Positions 15,950 through 24,623 of a stretch of 47,943 nt of DNA are shown here, piece by piece. How positions within the stretch are numbered: position 1 is the first letter of the stretch; each line of letters opens with the position of its first letter. Below the pieces are notes generated by a model that saw only the letters and a program-made list of their open reading frames with translations, was not told the DNA's origin and made no database searches. Source of the DNA: Planctomycetaceae bacterium (GTDB taxonomy: Bacteria > Planctomycetota > Planctomycetia > Pirellulales > PALSA-1355); NCBI GenBank assembly GCA_003153375.1, contig PLYM01000133.1:54149-102091 (forward strand), read 5' to 3'. Position numbers and translations under genes: made by a program.

Positions 15950-16218
15950 ACTGACCCGCCGCGCAAGCAAGGGCGAATTGGAAACGACGAGGAGGTTTGC
16001 CACAGAGAGCACAGAGGCCACCGAGAGGACGAGGAAGAGGACGAAGGTATTTTCGAGCCTGGTTGTACACGATAAAGATTCGTTCGAAATCCCACCTCCC
16101 CTGATCGTCTCCGTCAGTTTTCTTCCTCTCCGTGGCCTCTGCGATCTCGGTGGCTCAATCTCCCCCGTGGCTTTTCGTCCAGCGTTCCGCCGTTCCCTTG
16201 CTTGCGCGGCGGGTTAGT
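15950..16218. mobile_element. MITE-like inverted-repeat element, second copy
   Basis: Ends are a 24-bp inverted repeat with one mismatch (ACTGACCCGCCGCGCAAGCA onward at 15950, complement ending at 16218). The core shows GCCACAGAGAGCACAGAGGC near 15999 against its complement-like partner near 16130. The central segment with TTGTACACGATAAAG and GTCTCCGTCAG is homologous to the element at 4367-4653 but inverted relative to it. No transposase gene. Confidence 0.7.
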
Positions 16219-16270
16219 GTAGGCGGGTTTCCTTCATCCTCCAGCCCTTTATAAAATCAGTCTGCTCTTC

Positions 16271-16334
16271 TTCTCTCTGCGGCCTCCGTGATCTCTGTGG
16301 CTCAATCTCCCCCGTAGCATTTCGCTCCGGCGGC
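16271..16334. repeat. Partial duplicate of the inverted-repeat element arm
   Basis: The stretch CTGTGGCTCAATCTCCCCCG and its flanks repeat, with few changes, the sequence at about 16127-16185 inside the neighbouring element. It is a single right arm without a partner on the other side. Confidence 0.6.
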
Positions 16335-16337
16335 GCA

Positions 16338-16372
16338 ACAAAAAACCCCCGGGCATTTTCTGCCCGGGGGTT
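16338..16372 (-). terminator. Rho-independent terminator of the Cys/Met-rich gene
   Basis: Stem AACCCCCGGGCA (16344-16355) pairs with TGCCCGGGGGTT (16361-16372) around a 5-nt loop; on the minus strand it is followed by TTTTTTGTT. It lies 33 nt after the stop codon of the gene at 16405-16872. Confidence 0.88.
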
Positions 16373-16404
16373 GGGGGGTGTCAACTATTGACGTTTGAGA
16401 CTGT

Positions 16405-16872
16405 TTAGCAGCAGCAGCAAACGGGGGTGCCGCCGAAGCAGACGCAGCACATGCAGCCGGCTTTCATGCAGGCCATCATGCACTCGCAGCAGGCCTGGCA
16501 CATGGCGCAGCAATCTTCGTCGCCGCTGGTGCAGGTGATGCACACGCCCATCTTGGTGTCGGTACACTCGCACTTGCACATGGCCATGTTGCACTGGCAC
16601 ATCATCATGCCGTTCATCAGGCAGCAGCAACTGCACATGCTGCCGGCCATCATCTTGCACATGTTCTGCAACGTGGCGGCCGCCAGCTCGTCTTCGCAGG
16701 TGCAGGTCATCTTCATGCCGCCCTTGCACTTTTCCATTTTCATGGTGCAACGGGGGACCATGCACATTTGCATGCCGCCCGGGGCCGCCGCCGGCATGCC
16801 GCCGGACATGGGCGACGCAATCGTGCCCATGGAACCCATCATCCCTTTGTCCATGACCATCATGCTCGTCAT
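16405..16872 (-). CDS. Cys/Met-rich protein, probable metal-binding (155 aa)
   Basis: I count 32 Cys and 32 Met in 155 residues, together about 41%. The first 35 residues are Met/Gly/Ala-rich with few Cys (GMMGSMGTIASPMSGGM). The rest is packed with CC, CxC and CxxC groups, for example MCSCCCLMNGMMMCQC, CCAMCQACCECMMACM and a final CCCC. No signal peptide is evident. Such composition suits Cu(I) or other soft-metal storage or buffering in the cytosol; it recalls copper-storage four-helix proteins in spirit, but the spacing is different and the family is one I know only as uncharacterised. AAGGAG precedes ATG 16872 and a strong terminator follows, so it is a single-gene unit. Confidence 0.88.
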   Translation of the reverse strand: MTSMMVMDKGMMGSMGTIASPMSGGMPAAAPGGMQMCMVPRCTMKMEKCKGGMKMTCTCEDELAAATLQNMCKMMAGSMCSCCCLMNGMMMCQCNMAMCKCECTDTKMGVCITCTSGDEDCCAMCQACCECMMACMKAGCMCCVCFGGTPVCCCC

Positions 16873-17562
16873 CGTGAACTCCTTTGTGACTGGCCGAAAG
16901 AACGATCGAGGCCGCTGGCCCGTGATCTGGTGTAAGGGACCCCGTGTTGTTTGGTCCGCAAGTCCTTCGACTGCTAGCGCGCCTCTGGAAGAGCCAGTGA
17001 GCGACGCCCCGACGATGAGAAAGCCTCCCCCGATCGGGTCGGCACTTTGTCTTGCCGTGAATATAGCGAGCCGCGCCGATCACGCAAGTGTTTGTCGCGC
17101 TTCAGCTTAATTGACGAGCAGTTTGATTGCGCTGCTAATCTCGTCCCAGGTGTGCGAGTGGTCACGGCGCAAGGCATGATTCGGAAGATTCGCCCTGGCA
17201 AGCGCATGCAGCTTGCAAGCCGGCGCGAGGTAGCCGCCAACCGGGCCCACGGCGAGCTTTTTTCGCGCCACCTCGATGTTGGGAAAAAACTCTCCCCGCG
17301 ACCCGCTCAGCCGGTCGAAAAACCGCCCTCGCGGAGCTTCTCGGCCGCAGGATTCCGGGCCCGCCGGGCAATTGGGGTCCGCCGGGCGAATGGGAAAGGG
17401 AAACAAGCTGAGCCAGCGCCAAAAGCCGGATTGAAGCTCTGCGGCAAGTTTGCTCGATACCCTGATTAGCTCCAATATGCGGACCGCACGTGCCAGGACG
17501 CGCCGACTTCACCACCCGGGATCCGCCCCGCGATCCCACTCTACCAACCCCTGGGCCACCGC
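16873..17562. other. Gene-free region upstream of the transsulfuration genes
   Basis: 690 bp. It must contain the promoters of the Cys/Met-rich gene (leftward) and the beta-synthase gene (rightward). Several open frames cross it on both strands, but their products are Arg/Pro/Ser-rich with no recognisable motif and no good ribosome-binding site. I saw no SAM or cobalamin riboswitch consensus and no tRNA. Confidence 0.4.
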
Positions 17563-18936
17563 ATGTTACGTCCTCATCATGTGCTGGACCTGATTGGCAA
17601 CACGCCGCTCGTCGAGCTCCGCGCCCTCGATACCCGGCCCTGCCGTCTGCTGGTCAAGCTCGAGAACCAGAACCCCGGCGGTTCGATCAAGGACCGCATC
17701 GGCCGCTCGATGATCGAAGCCGCCGAACGCGACTCCAAGATCGGCCCGGGCTCGATCCTGGTCGAAGCCACGGCCGGCAACACCGGCCTGGGCCTGGCAC
17801 TGGTGGCCGCGCAAAAGGGCTATCGCCTGATCTTGGTGATTCCCGACAAAATGAGCCGCGAAAAAGTGTGCCACCTGAAAGCGCTGGGCGCCGAGGTGGT
17901 CATGACCCGCAGCGACGTCGGCCGCGGCCATCCGCAGTACTACCAGGACCTGGCCGAACGCATCACCCGCGATACGCCCGGCGCCTACTACATCAACCAA
18001 TTCAACAATCCGGCCAACCCGCTGGCCCACGAGATGACGACCGGCCCCGAGATTTGGCAGCAAACCGAGGGACAAGTGGACGCCGTGGTCTGTGGCGTCG
18101 GGTCCGGCGGCACGCTGGCGGGCCTGAGCCGCTACTTTGCCCGCACCGCGCCGCAAGTTGAGATCGTGCTCGCCGATCCGGCCGGATCGGTTCTGGCCGC
18201 GTACCTGGAAACTGGCCAGATCGGCGAAGCCGGCTCGTGGGTGGTCGAGGGCATCGGCGAAGACTTCATCCCCGCCATTGCCGACCTGTCGCGCGTGACG
18301 CGCGCCTTCACGATCACGGACCTGGAGAGCCTGACCACGGCCCGCGAGCTGTTGAGCCGCGAGGGCATTCTGGCCGGCTCGTCGTCCGGCACCATGGTCG
18401 CCGCCGCGTTGCGCTACTGCCGCGAGCAAACCAAGCCCAAGACGGTCGTGACGTTTGTTTGCGACTCGGGCAATAAGTACCTCTCCAAGATGTTCAACGA
18501 CCACTGGATGCAGGACCAGGGATTTCGCGCGACGACCGAATTTGGCGACCTGCGCGACTTGATCGTGCGGCGCTTTGCCGAAGGAGCCGTGGTCAGCGTG
18601 ATCAGCGCCGAGCCTTTGGCGATCGCCTATACGCGGATGCGGCTCTATGACGTCTCGCAGTTGCCCGTGGTCGACGATGGTCGGATCGTGGGCATTCTGG
18701 ACGAGTCGGATTTGCTGCTGGCCGTCAGCGCCGGAGCGAGCGCATTCCAACAGCCGGTTTCAAGCTTCATGACCACGAAGCTCGAAACCGTGCGGCCGCA
18801 AACGCCGCTGGAGGAACTGCTGCCGATTTTTGATGCTGGCCGTGTGGCCATCGTAGCCGACGACAGCGGCTTCCATGGCCTGATCACGCGCGTGGACGTG
18901 TTGAATTATCTGCGACGTCGACAAAAGGTCGCCTGA
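17563..18936 (+). CDS. Cystathionine beta-synthase-like PLP enzyme with tandem CBS domains
   Basis: 457 residues. The PLP domain (about 1-320) has NPGGSIKDRIG with Lys43 as the Schiff-base lysine, EATAGNTGLGLAL for substrate carboxylate binding, VGSGGTLAG for the PLP phosphate and SSSGTMVA. The C-terminal part (about 330-457) is a pair of CBS domains (DVSQLPVVDDGRIVGILDES and VAIVADDSGFHGLITRVDVL), usually a SAM- or nucleotide-sensing module. The likely reaction joins serine or O-acetylserine with homocysteine to cystathionine, the first step of reverse transsulfuration; an O-acetylserine sulfhydrylase role cannot be excluded. The partner gene starts 15 nt downstream. Confidence 0.92.
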   Translation: MLRPHHVLDLIGNTPLVELRALDTRPCRLLVKLENQNPGGSIKDRIGRSMIEAAERDSKIGPGSILVEATAGNTGLGLALVAAQKGYRLILVIPDKMSREKVCHLKALGAEVVMTRSDVGRGHPQYYQDLAERITRDTPGAYYINQFNNPANPLAHEMTTGPEIWQQTEGQVDAVVCGVGSGGTLAGLSRYFARTAPQVEIVLADPAGSVLAAYLETGQIGEAGSWVVEGIGEDFIPAIADLSRVTRAFTITDLESLTTARELLSREGILAGSSSGTMVAAALRYCREQTKPKTVVTFVCDSGNKYLSKMFNDHWMQDQGFRATTEFGDLRDLIVRRFAEGAVVSVISAEPLAIAYTRMRLYDVSQLPVVDDGRIVGILDESDLLLAVSAGASAFQQPVSSFMTTKLETVRPQTPLEELLPIFDAGRVAIVADDSGFHGLITRVDVLNYLRRRQKVA

Positions 18937-18951
18937 ACGAGGAGATTTTCC

Positions 18952-20175
18952 ATGAGCACGGCCCCCTATTTCGACGCCCGTCCGCATCTGTTCACGCCCG
19001 TTACCATCAAGGGAGCGCCCGCGGCTCCGCACCTGGCCTTTGCGACGCGCACCGTTCACGCGGGTCAATCGCCCGATCCGACCACCGGGGCCGTGATGAC
19101 GCCCATCTATACGACTAGCACCTATGTGCAGCAATCGCCGGGCGTCCACAAGGGCTATGACTACGGACGTTCGCACAATCCCACGCGGTTCGCCTTCGAG
19201 CGTTGCGTGGCCGACTTGGAAGAAGGCACTGCCGGATTCGCGTTTGCCTCGGGCCTGGCCGCGATTGCCACGGTCTTGGAGCTGCTGGACCATGGTTCGC
19301 ACGTGCTGGTGTGCGATGACATCTATGGCGGCTCCTATCGGCTGTTCGAGCGCGTCCGACGCCGCAGCGCGAACCTCGATTTCAGCTACGTCGACCCCAC
19401 GAACCTGGCGGCCTTTGCCGCGGCCGTTCGTCCGAACACGCGATTGATTTGGATCGAAACCCCTTCGAATCCGCTGTTGAAGCTCGCCGACCTTTCGGCC
19501 ATTGCCGAATTGGCCAAGCGCCGGGGTATCATCTGCGTGGCCGACAATACATTCGCATCGCCGTTCGTGCAACAGCCGCTCAAATGCGGCTTTGACATCG
19601 TCGTGCACTCGGTGACCAAATATCTCAACGGCCATTCGGACATGATCGGCGGCGTGGCCGTGGTGGGCCCGCGCCAGGATCTGGTCGAACAGATGCGCTT
19701 CTTGCAGAACGCGGTCGGCGCGATCAGCGGACCCTTCGACAGTTTTCTAGCGCTCCGCGGGCTCAAAACGCTGGCGCTCAGAATGGAACGACACTGCGAC
19801 AATGCCCAACGGATCGCCGAGTGGCTCTCGGGACGTTTGGATGTTGCTCGCGTGCACTATCCCGGATTGCCAAGCCATGGACAGCATGAGCTGGCTCGAC
19901 GGCAAATGAAGAGGTTCGGCGGCATGGTCTCCGTCGTCCTCAAGGGCGGTGAGGCCAAGGCCCGACAAGTGCTCGAGCGATGCGAGTTATTTACGCTGGC
20001 CGAAAGCCTGGGCGGCGTGGAGAGCTTGATCGAGCACCCCGGCCTGATGACCCACGCGTCGATTCCGGCGGAAAAGCGCCGCGAGGTCGGCATCGACGAC
20101 GGCCTGGTGCGGCTGTCGGTCGGCATCGAGGATGTCAACGATCTTATCGCCGACCTCGATCGAGCGATGCGTTGA
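18952..20175 (+). CDS. Cystathionine gamma-lyase/gamma-synthase family PLP enzyme
   Basis: 407 residues, Cys/Met metabolism PLP family. Key segments: YDYGRSHNPTR (PLP phosphate of the neighbouring subunit), FASGLAAIATVL, VADNTFASPF and the Schiff-base Lys223 in HSVTKYLNGHSD. AGGAG precedes the ATG, 15 nt after the beta-synthase stop, so the two form an operon. Pairing with a beta-synthase favours a gamma-lyase role (cystathionine to cysteine) in reverse transsulfuration; gamma-synthase activity is an alternative not separable by sequence. An N-terminal extension of about 25 residues is longer than in E. coli MetB. Confidence 0.93.
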   Translation: MSTAPYFDARPHLFTPVTIKGAPAAPHLAFATRTVHAGQSPDPTTGAVMTPIYTTSTYVQQSPGVHKGYDYGRSHNPTRFAFERCVADLEEGTAGFAFASGLAAIATVLELLDHGSHVLVCDDIYGGSYRLFERVRRRSANLDFSYVDPTNLAAFAAAVRPNTRLIWIETPSNPLLKLADLSAIAELAKRRGIICVADNTFASPFVQQPLKCGFDIVVHSVTKYLNGHSDMIGGVAVVGPRQDLVEQMRFLQNAVGAISGPFDSFLALRGLKTLALRMERHCDNAQRIAEWLSGRLDVARVHYPGLPSHGQHELARRQMKRFGGMVSVVLKGGEAKARQVLERCELFTLAESLGGVESLIEHPGLMTHASIPAEKRREVGIDDGLVRLSVGIEDVNDLIADLDRAMR

Positions 20176-20275
20176 GCGGTCGCTCTCCTGCAGCGAGCTG
20201 CATTGCGGCGTCAAGCGCGCAGTTTGCCGCTGACGCCGCCGCGAGTTCTCCCCACATGAAGACCGCGATCCGCGC

Positions 20276-20512
20276 CTAATTCAAGCCCGAGAAGTTACGG
20301 GCGAAGAACCGTGGCGCCACTTGCGCCACGGCCTGTTGGTAAGCGGCCTGGTAGAGCTGCGCTTGCCAAGGTGCCTGCTGCATGGCGCACGGCACCATCA
20401 CCATCATCGGTTGGTGAGCCGGGGCGAACGGGGCGATCTGTCGTCCTTGACCGTCCTCAAACCGCGTCCCGGCGGTCGCACTAAACAGGCTTTGGATTCG
20501 ATCGTGATGCAT
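20276..20512 (-). CDS. Small Gln/Ala-rich protein (78 aa), unknown
   Basis: ATG at 20512 with AAGG 7-8 nt upstream; a longer in-frame opening runs into the promoter listed at 20549-20577 and is not used. The sequence has a polar N-terminal half, then HQPMMVMVPCAMQQAPWQ, then a helical Gln/Ala tract (AQLYQAAYQQAVAQ) and a final RFFARNFSGLN. No membrane helix or signal. The strong promoter directly upstream makes a real, well expressed gene likely. It is convergent with the transsulfuration pair. Family not recognised. Confidence 0.65.
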   Translation of the reverse strand: MHHDRIQSLFSATAGTRFEDGQGRQIAPFAPAHQPMMVMVPCAMQQAPWQAQLYQAAYQQAVAQVAPRFFARNFSGLN

Positions 20513-20548
20513 GGCAACGCCTTGATTTCGATGGCCGCGACACGCTTT

Positions 20549-20577
20549 AATATAACTTACTTTATAATCATAGTCAA
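20549..20577 (-). promoter_or_regulatory. Near-consensus sigma70 promoter of the 78-aa gene
   Basis: On the minus strand, TTGACT (20577-20572), a 17-nt spacer and TATATT (20554-20549). The surroundings are markedly AT-rich. Transcription would begin about 30 nt before the ATG at 20512. Confidence 0.7.
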
Positions 20578-20688
20578 TATCGAATTGCCTCATTTCCAGA
20601 CTTAAGCCATAAGTGCATGATAAGTATGGAAATAACAACGCCCCAGGCGAGCGGTTCAGATCTCGAATACCATTCGATTCGAGTGCTC

Positions 20689-20716
20689 TTGACGGCCGCT
20701 AAATGCCGATTACAAT
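20689..20716 (+). promoter_or_regulatory. Possible sigma70 promoter toward the BON gene
   Basis: TTGACG (20689-20694), a 16-nt spacer and TACAAT (20711-20716) on the plus strand. Just downstream, ATCATCA tgt TGATGAT (20724-20740) is a perfect 7-bp palindrome placed where an operator could sit. It would produce a leader of about 300 nt before the BON gene. Confidence 0.45.
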
Positions 20717-20814
20717 TCTTTAGATCATCATGTTGATGATATTAATCATGTTTTCGTTTCAGCGTCGCTGACCGGAACACCCGGAGGCACGCGGTGCACC
20801 CTTTGGAGGCCCGC

Positions 20815-20934
20815 ATGTTCCGGCACTCGCTCACCGCCACGTTGGCAGCTTTACCGTTGCCACTTCTCATTCGCCCCCGCCGGCAGACCACGCTCGGTCC
20901 CCCCGCTTCGAAAGAGCGCTGTTGTTGCTGGTGA
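20815..20934 (+). CDS. Possible 39-residue leader ORF
   Basis: ATG at 20815 preceded by GGAGG at a good distance. The product is MFRHSLTATLAALPLPLLI followed by a basic, Pro-rich end and a CCCW terminus. It lies in the leader between the promoter at 20689 and the BON gene. It may be a small secreted or leader peptide, or chance; no homology is known to me. Confidence 0.25.
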   Translation: MFRHSLTATLAALPLPLLIRPRRQTTLGPPASKERCCCW

Positions 20935-21044
20935 TATCCGTTGGGCGAACGGCTCGCCGCTGCGTGCACGCCGCCGCCCGCGCGCCGCCCGTCGTTCTTG
21001 CGTGTCCGTCCTGTTCCTTCCAACCACTCAGCTCCGATCCAGCC

Positions 21045-21398
21045 ATGGATTTCTATCAGCCGTCTTTCAGTTCATTTCAACCGCACGATCGTCTTTTCGG
21101 AGACGAAGATTTGCAACGGCGCGTTGCCATCTTCTTGACCACGCACGCCGGCGCCCAAGCTCGCCAGATTCGTGTTTCCGCGTCCGAGGGCCGAGTCACG
21201 CTGCGAGGCCGAGTCGATACTTCGGTTGCTCGCCAGCTCATTCAAGCTTGCTGCCGGCGCGTGGCCGGCGTGATCGACGTACACAATGAGATCCGCATCA
21301 GCGGTGCCCGTGCGACAGTGCGTCGCGTCGCGGCCGGCTGTGCGCACTTGATCATTTCCGATTCCCACTCGGCCGTAACCCAAGAATTCGCGGCATAA
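21045..21398 (+). CDS. BON-domain protein (117 aa)
   Basis: After about 25 polar, aromatic residues (DFYQPSFSSFQPHDRLFGDE) the rest is a single BON domain: LQRRVAIFLTTHAGAQARQI, then the conserved VSASEGRVTLRGRVDTSVAR and AGVIDVHNEIRI. BON domains bind phospholipids or sugars and are usually periplasmic, but no signal peptide is visible from ATG 21045; an upstream in-frame extension to 20922 does not supply a good one either. cysK follows 48 bp downstream in the same direction. Confidence 0.82.
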   Translation: MDFYQPSFSSFQPHDRLFGDEDLQRRVAIFLTTHAGAQARQIRVSASEGRVTLRGRVDTSVARQLIQACCRRVAGVIDVHNEIRISGARATVRRVAAGCAHLIISDSHSAVTQEFAA

Positions 21399-21446
21399 CT
21401 TTTCGTCCAACCCACACAGATTGGAAATCGAAAGTCGAGGTCCAAC

Positions 21447-22406
21447 ATGACAACGGTCTCTGCACCACGAATATTTGGCGACATTTCCCGTTGCATCGGG
21501 AACACGCCCTTGGTCCGCCTGCGTCAGCTCAACAAGGGCAACGTGAACACCGTCGTGGCCAAGATCGAGAGCGTGAATCCCTTGGGAAGCGTCAAGGATC
21601 GTATCGGTCGGGCGATGATCGAGTCGGCCGAACGCGACGGACTAATCGGCCGCGACCACGTCATCATCGAGCCCACGAGTGGCAACACCGGCATTGCCTT
21701 GGCCTACGTCTGCGCTGCCCGCGGCTATCGACTGACCGTCACCATGCCGGAGAGCATGAGCATCGAGCGTCGGCGCTTGCTGCGCGCCATGGGCGCCGAA
21801 CTGGTGCTCACTCCCGCCGCCGAGGGCATGCCGGGCGCCGTCCGCCGAGCGCAACAGATCGTGGCCGACAATCCGAGTATGTTCATGCCGAATCAGTTCG
21901 AGAATCCGGCGAATCCCGAAATCCACCGTCGCACCACGGCCGAGGAGATCTGGCGCGACTCGGGCAATCAAATCGACATTTTCGTGGCCGGCGTGGGCAC
22001 TGGAGGCACGATCACCGGCGTCGGAGAGGTGCTCAAGGCACGGAATCCAGAGATCCAGATCATCGCCGTCGAACCCGCCAACAGTCCGGTCATCAGCCAA
22101 CGGCTGGCCGGAAAGGAAATCCGTCCTGGCAAACATCTCATCCAGGGAATCGGGGCCGGCTTTGTGCCCAAGCTTCTCAATCTTAAGGTCGTCGACGAGG
22201 TCATCCGCGTGCCCGACGAAGCGGCGCTCGAAACGGCTCGTGCCTTGGCCGCGAAAGAAGGGATTGTCGCGGGCATCAGTTCCGGAGCCGCCGCCTGGGC
22301 GGCCTTGCAGGTTGCCAAGCGACCTGACAATCGTGGCGCGCTGGTCGTCGTGATGTTACCCGATGCAGGCGAGCGCTACTTGTCGACGAAGCTATTTCCC
22401 GAGTGA
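21447..22406 (+). CDS. cysK: Cysteine synthase (O-acetylserine sulfhydrylase)
   Basis: 319 residues, the usual CysK length. PLP Lys50 in [25 protein letters not shown] for the substrate carboxylate, [12 protein letters not shown] for the PLP phosphate, and the C-terminal [12 protein letters not shown]. It has no CBS domains, unlike the related enzyme at 17563. It forms cysteine from O-acetylserine and sulfide. Its nearness to the transsulfuration pair places two cysteine routes within 5 kb. Confidence 0.95.
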   Translation: MTTVSAPRIFGDISRCIGNTPLVRLRQLNKGNVNTVVAKIESVNPLGSVKDRIGRAMIESAERDGLIGRDHVIIEPTSGNTGIALAYVCAARGYRLTVTMPESMSIERRRLLRAMGAELVLTPAAEGMPGAVRRAQQIVADNPSMFMPNQFENPANPEIHRRTTAEEIWRDSGNQIDIFVAGVGTGGTITGVGEVLKARNPEIQIIAVEPANSPVISQRLAGKEIRPGKHLIQGIGAGFVPKLLNLKVVDEVIRVPDEAALETARALAAKEGIVAGISSGAAAWAALQVAKRPDNRGALVVVMLPDAGERYLSTKLFPE

Positions 22407-22518
22407 CGACGCGGCCCATGGACGACTTGCAACCCCGCGACCGCCGCAGCAAAATGACCGGCGGGTCGATTCTCCGACGCGCGCCAATGCGAACGGCCCC
22501 TACGCCCGCGGGGTCTCC

Positions 22519-24609
22519 GTGTCCACACTTGCCGACATCTTAACTCGAGCCAAGGAACTCCATCGCTCGGGCCAATTGGACCAGGCCGAATCGCTCTATC
22601 GGCAAGTGCTGGCGGCCGAGCCGGCGAACTTCGAGGCCCTTTTGCTGTGCGGGGCCGCTCTGCTGGGCCGCGCGCGGGCCAACGAAGCCGTTTCCTATCT
22701 GGCGCAGGCCGTCCGGATCAAGCCGAGCGATCTTGAGACGGGTCGCCACCTGGCAATCGCACTCGAGGCCACCGGCAGGTTCGATGATGCCGTCGCGGTC
22801 CTCGAACAGGCCCGACGGTTCCACCCGAACTCGATCGAGTTGAGTCAGGACTTGCAGCGCGTGCTGGCAGCGAAGGAATTCTTTCGTGGCTTCACGTTGG
22901 CTGCTCAGGGACAGCTCGACGAATCAGCCATGTGCTATCGGCGGGCCTTGGAGTTGAGGCCCGACTTTGCCGACGCGCACTACAATCTCGGCATCGGCGC
23001 TTTGAGTCAGCGACGGTATGACGAAGCCGAGCGATCGTTTCGCCGCGCCGCGGAGCTGAAGCCTGACTTTGCCGAGGCCCACAATAATCTGGCCCTCGCG
23101 CTGCGAGAACTCAACCGACCCGCCGAAGCGGCCCCATCCGTTCGGCGGGCCTTGCAGCTCCGACCGGATTTTGCCGAGGCCCACAACAACTTGGGCCTGG
23201 TGCTGCGGGATTTGGGTCAACTCGAATTGGCGGCCGAAAGCTTTCGCCGTGCGCTGGCTGCCAGGCCAGATTTTGCGATGGCTTTGAGCAACCTGGGCCT
23301 GGCTCTCATGGAACAGCAACGTTTCGACGAGGCGGCAACCTGCTGCCGACGGGCGATTGAATTAGAGCCTGGTTTTGCCGGTGCCCACGTCAACTTGGCG
23401 CTGGCGCTTCGCGAACAGAAGCAACTCGTCGAGGCCGAGGAGTGCTGCCGCAAAGCTCTTGTCCTGCAACCTGACTCGGCCGAAGCCCACAATTGCCTGG
23501 CCCTGGTGCTCCAAGACCTGGGCCAGACGGACGAATCAAGCGAATTGTTTCGGCGAGCCCTGGAGCTGAGGCCAGACTACGCTGAGCCCCACTTCAATTT
23601 GGCCAACAGCGCCGTGAACCGGCAGCAACTCGAGGAGGCCGGGAACGGGTATCGCCGCGCGATCGAGTTGAAGTCCGACTATGTCGATGCCCACTACAAT
23701 CGTGCCCTGACGCTGCTGATGATGGGGCAACTCGAGGCCGCCTGGCCCGAATATGAATGGCGGTTTCGACGTCGGGGCATGGCCGAACAGGCCCTGCCAG
23801 GCCGGCGTTGGACGGGCGAGCCGCTGGCGGGCCAGTCAATCCTGCTCCGCTGCGAGCAAGGATTTGGTGACACCTTGCAGTTCATCCGCTATGCCGAGCT
23901 TGTCAAACAACGCGGTGGAACCACGATCGTCGAGGTCACGCAGCCACTCATGCGCTTGATCGCAGGATGCCCGAGCGTCGAATCGGTCGTCATTGCCGGT
24001 GGGCCAGCGCCTCAATTCGACGTGCATTTGCCGCTTTTGAGCCTGCCAGGGATCTTTCGCACCTCGTTGGACACGATCCCCAACCGAGTGCCCTACCTCT
24101 CCCCTTCGCAGGAGTCGCTCGACGAGTGGCATCGCGAGCTCGGTTCGGTAACGGAATTCAAAATCGGCATCGCCTGGCAAGGCGACCCGGCTCATCGGGC
24201 CGACAGCTTACGTTCGATTCCGCTGGCCCAATTCGCTCCGCTCGCGGAGGTGCCCGGAGTTCGCTTGTACAGTTTGCAGATGGGGCCCGGGCGCGAACAG
24301 CTACGCGATTGGTCTGGGGCCCATGAAATCACGGATCTTGGCGACCGCGTGGGCGATTTTCACAATACCGCGGCCCTCATGCGCAATCTCGACCTGATCA
24401 TCACCTGCGACTCGGCGCCCGCCCATCTGGCCGGTGCCGTTGGCGTGCCCGTGTGGGTGGCCCTGGCCTATATTCCCGATTGGCGTTGGATGCTCGACCG
24501 CTCGGATAGCCCCTGGTATCCGACCATGCGGCTATTCCGCCAGCCGCAACCGGGCGATTGGCAAACCGTGTTCGGTGCCATGCAACGGCAGCTGGTCCGC
24601 ATGACCTGA
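22519..24609 (+). CDS. TPR protein with C-terminal glycosyltransferase-like domain
   Basis: 696 residues from GTG at 22519; the open frame begins earlier but the upstream part is Arg/Pro-rich and overlaps cysK. About residues 1-440 are consecutive tetratricopeptide repeats of 34 residues (for example AEAHNNLALALRELNRPAEA). The last 230 residues match the GT-B-like domain often fused to such repeats: RCEQGFGDTLQFIRYAELV, IGIAWQGDPAHRAD, then DLIITCDSAPAHLAGAVGVP, which is the nucleotide-sugar-side motif of heptosyltransferase/OGT-like proteins. It may glycosylate a protein or lipid; activity is unproven for this type. It converges with the lipoprotein gene 14 bp away. Confidence 0.87.
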   Translation: MSTLADILTRAKELHRSGQLDQAESLYRQVLAAEPANFEALLLCGAALLGRARANEAVSYLAQAVRIKPSDLETGRHLAIALEATGRFDDAVAVLEQARRFHPNSIELSQDLQRVLAAKEFFRGFTLAAQGQLDESAMCYRRALELRPDFADAHYNLGIGALSQRRYDEAERSFRRAAELKPDFAEAHNNLALALRELNRPAEAAPSVRRALQLRPDFAEAHNNLGLVLRDLGQLELAAESFRRALAARPDFAMALSNLGLALMEQQRFDEAATCCRRAIELEPGFAGAHVNLALALREQKQLVEAEECCRKALVLQPDSAEAHNCLALVLQDLGQTDESSELFRRALELRPDYAEPHFNLANSAVNRQQLEEAGNGYRRAIELKSDYVDAHYNRALTLLMMGQLEAAWPEYEWRFRRRGMAEQALPGRRWTGEPLAGQSILLRCEQGFGDTLQFIRYAELVKQRGGTTIVEVTQPLMRLIAGCPSVESVVIAGGPAPQFDVHLPLLSLPGIFRTSLDTIPNRVPYLSPSQESLDEWHRELGSVTEFKIGIAWQGDPAHRADSLRSIPLAQFAPLAEVPGVRLYSLQMGPGREQLRDWSGAHEITDLGDRVGDFHNTAALMRNLDLIITCDSAPAHLAGAVGVPVWVALAYIPDWRWMLDRSDSPWYPTMRLFRQPQPGDWQTVFGAMQRQLVRMT

Positions 24610-24623
24610 CGGCCCAGCCCGGC

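Noticed and set aside
17107-17475. 122-codon minus-strand frame before the transsulfuration genes
   Set aside because: No ribosome-binding site or known motif; composition not convincing. Left as gene-free region.
16873-17562. SAM or cobalamin riboswitch upstream of the transsulfuration operon
   Set aside because: None of the conserved core motifs of these riboswitches could be found by eye.
17566-18750. 394-codon minus-strand open frame over the beta-synthase gene
   Set aside because: Antisense shadow; the plus strand has a complete, motif-bearing PLP enzyme.
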